DNA from: JANMDR01 sp043760555
GTDB lineage: Bacteria > Pseudomonadota > Gammaproteobacteria > Burkholderiales > Usitatibacteraceae
Assembly (NCBI GenBank): GCA_043760555.1
Contig: JAYUOW010000087.1
Span: 1 to 5,523, forward strand
Length of the DNA stretch: 5,523 nt
Direction: 5' to 3'
Numbering within the stretch: position 1 is the first letter of the stretch; the number at the start of each line of letters is the position of its first letter. The notes under the pieces are model-generated. The model ran no database searches. It was not told the DNA's origin and saw only the letters and a program-made list of their open reading frames with translations. The position numbers and the translations under genes were made by a program. This document shows positions 5,473 to 5,523 of the stretch, one piece after another.

Positions 5473-5523
5473 GGTCTTGGCGATGACCTACTTTCGCACG
5501 GGAGATCCGCACTATCATCGGCG
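5473..5523 (-). rRNA. rrf: 5S ribosomal RNA, 3' part (truncated by window edge)
   Basis: The reverse complement of the window end reads as the last 50 or so bases of a bacterial 5S rRNA, with GATAGTGCGGATCTCCCGTG, GAAAGTAGGTCATCGCC and a terminal CAAGACC that would close helix I. The 5' half lies beyond the window. The 3' boundary is uncertain by a few bases because the complementary 5' strand is not visible. The gene is the last of an rRNA operon transcribed toward aroG, followed directly by its terminator. Confidence 0.92.

Overview
The window looks like chromosomal DNA of a Gram-negative proteobacterium, most likely a betaproteobacterium. The evidence is the 3' end of a 5S rRNA gene at the right edge, which carries the GATAGTGCGGATCTCCCGTG block typical of that group, plus an E. 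coli-type (class I) DAHP synthase and two exported proteins with Sec signal peptides. The taxonomic call is from general familiarity, not a search.

Layout, left to right: an HD-domain nucleotide phosphohydrolase-like gene (+, 4-600); a perfect 17-bp bidirectional hairpin terminator (616-652); a convergent exported S9-family prolyl oligopeptidase-type peptidase (-, 667-2634); a 214-bp gap with a candidate promoter, a palindrome and a second hairpin; btuF, a periplasmic cobalamin-binding protein (-, 2849-3811), whose probable TTG start lies inside the end of aroG; aroG, DAHP synthase (-, 3804-4997); a gap of about 475 bp; and the end of a 5S rRNA gene with its terminator (-, 5424-5523). Everything from 667 rightward is on the minus strand.

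The most interesting region is the gap upstream of aroG. It encodes an apparently unannotated 24-residue leader peptide (5120-5194, minus) with the run FFSYWYFF and 8 aromatic residues in total. It is followed by a strong GC stem and a T-rich run, an intrinsic terminator placed 58 bp before the aroG start. The leader codons lie in a 15-pair hairpin, and its loop can pair with the 5' arm of the terminator. This is the full layout of a ribosome-mediated transcription attenuator sensing Phe/Tyr/Trp, controlling the first enzyme of aromatic amino acid synthesis. E. coli DAHP synthase genes use the repressors TyrR or TrpR instead. Because btuF overlaps aroG, a vitamin B12 uptake component would be under the same attenuator.

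Other observations: aroG has a 40-residue N-terminal extension relative to E. coli AroG; several hairpins share the word GGCATCT/AGATGCC; a large imperfect inverted repeat and a 13-bp tandem repeat lie between the rRNA terminator and the aroG promoter.
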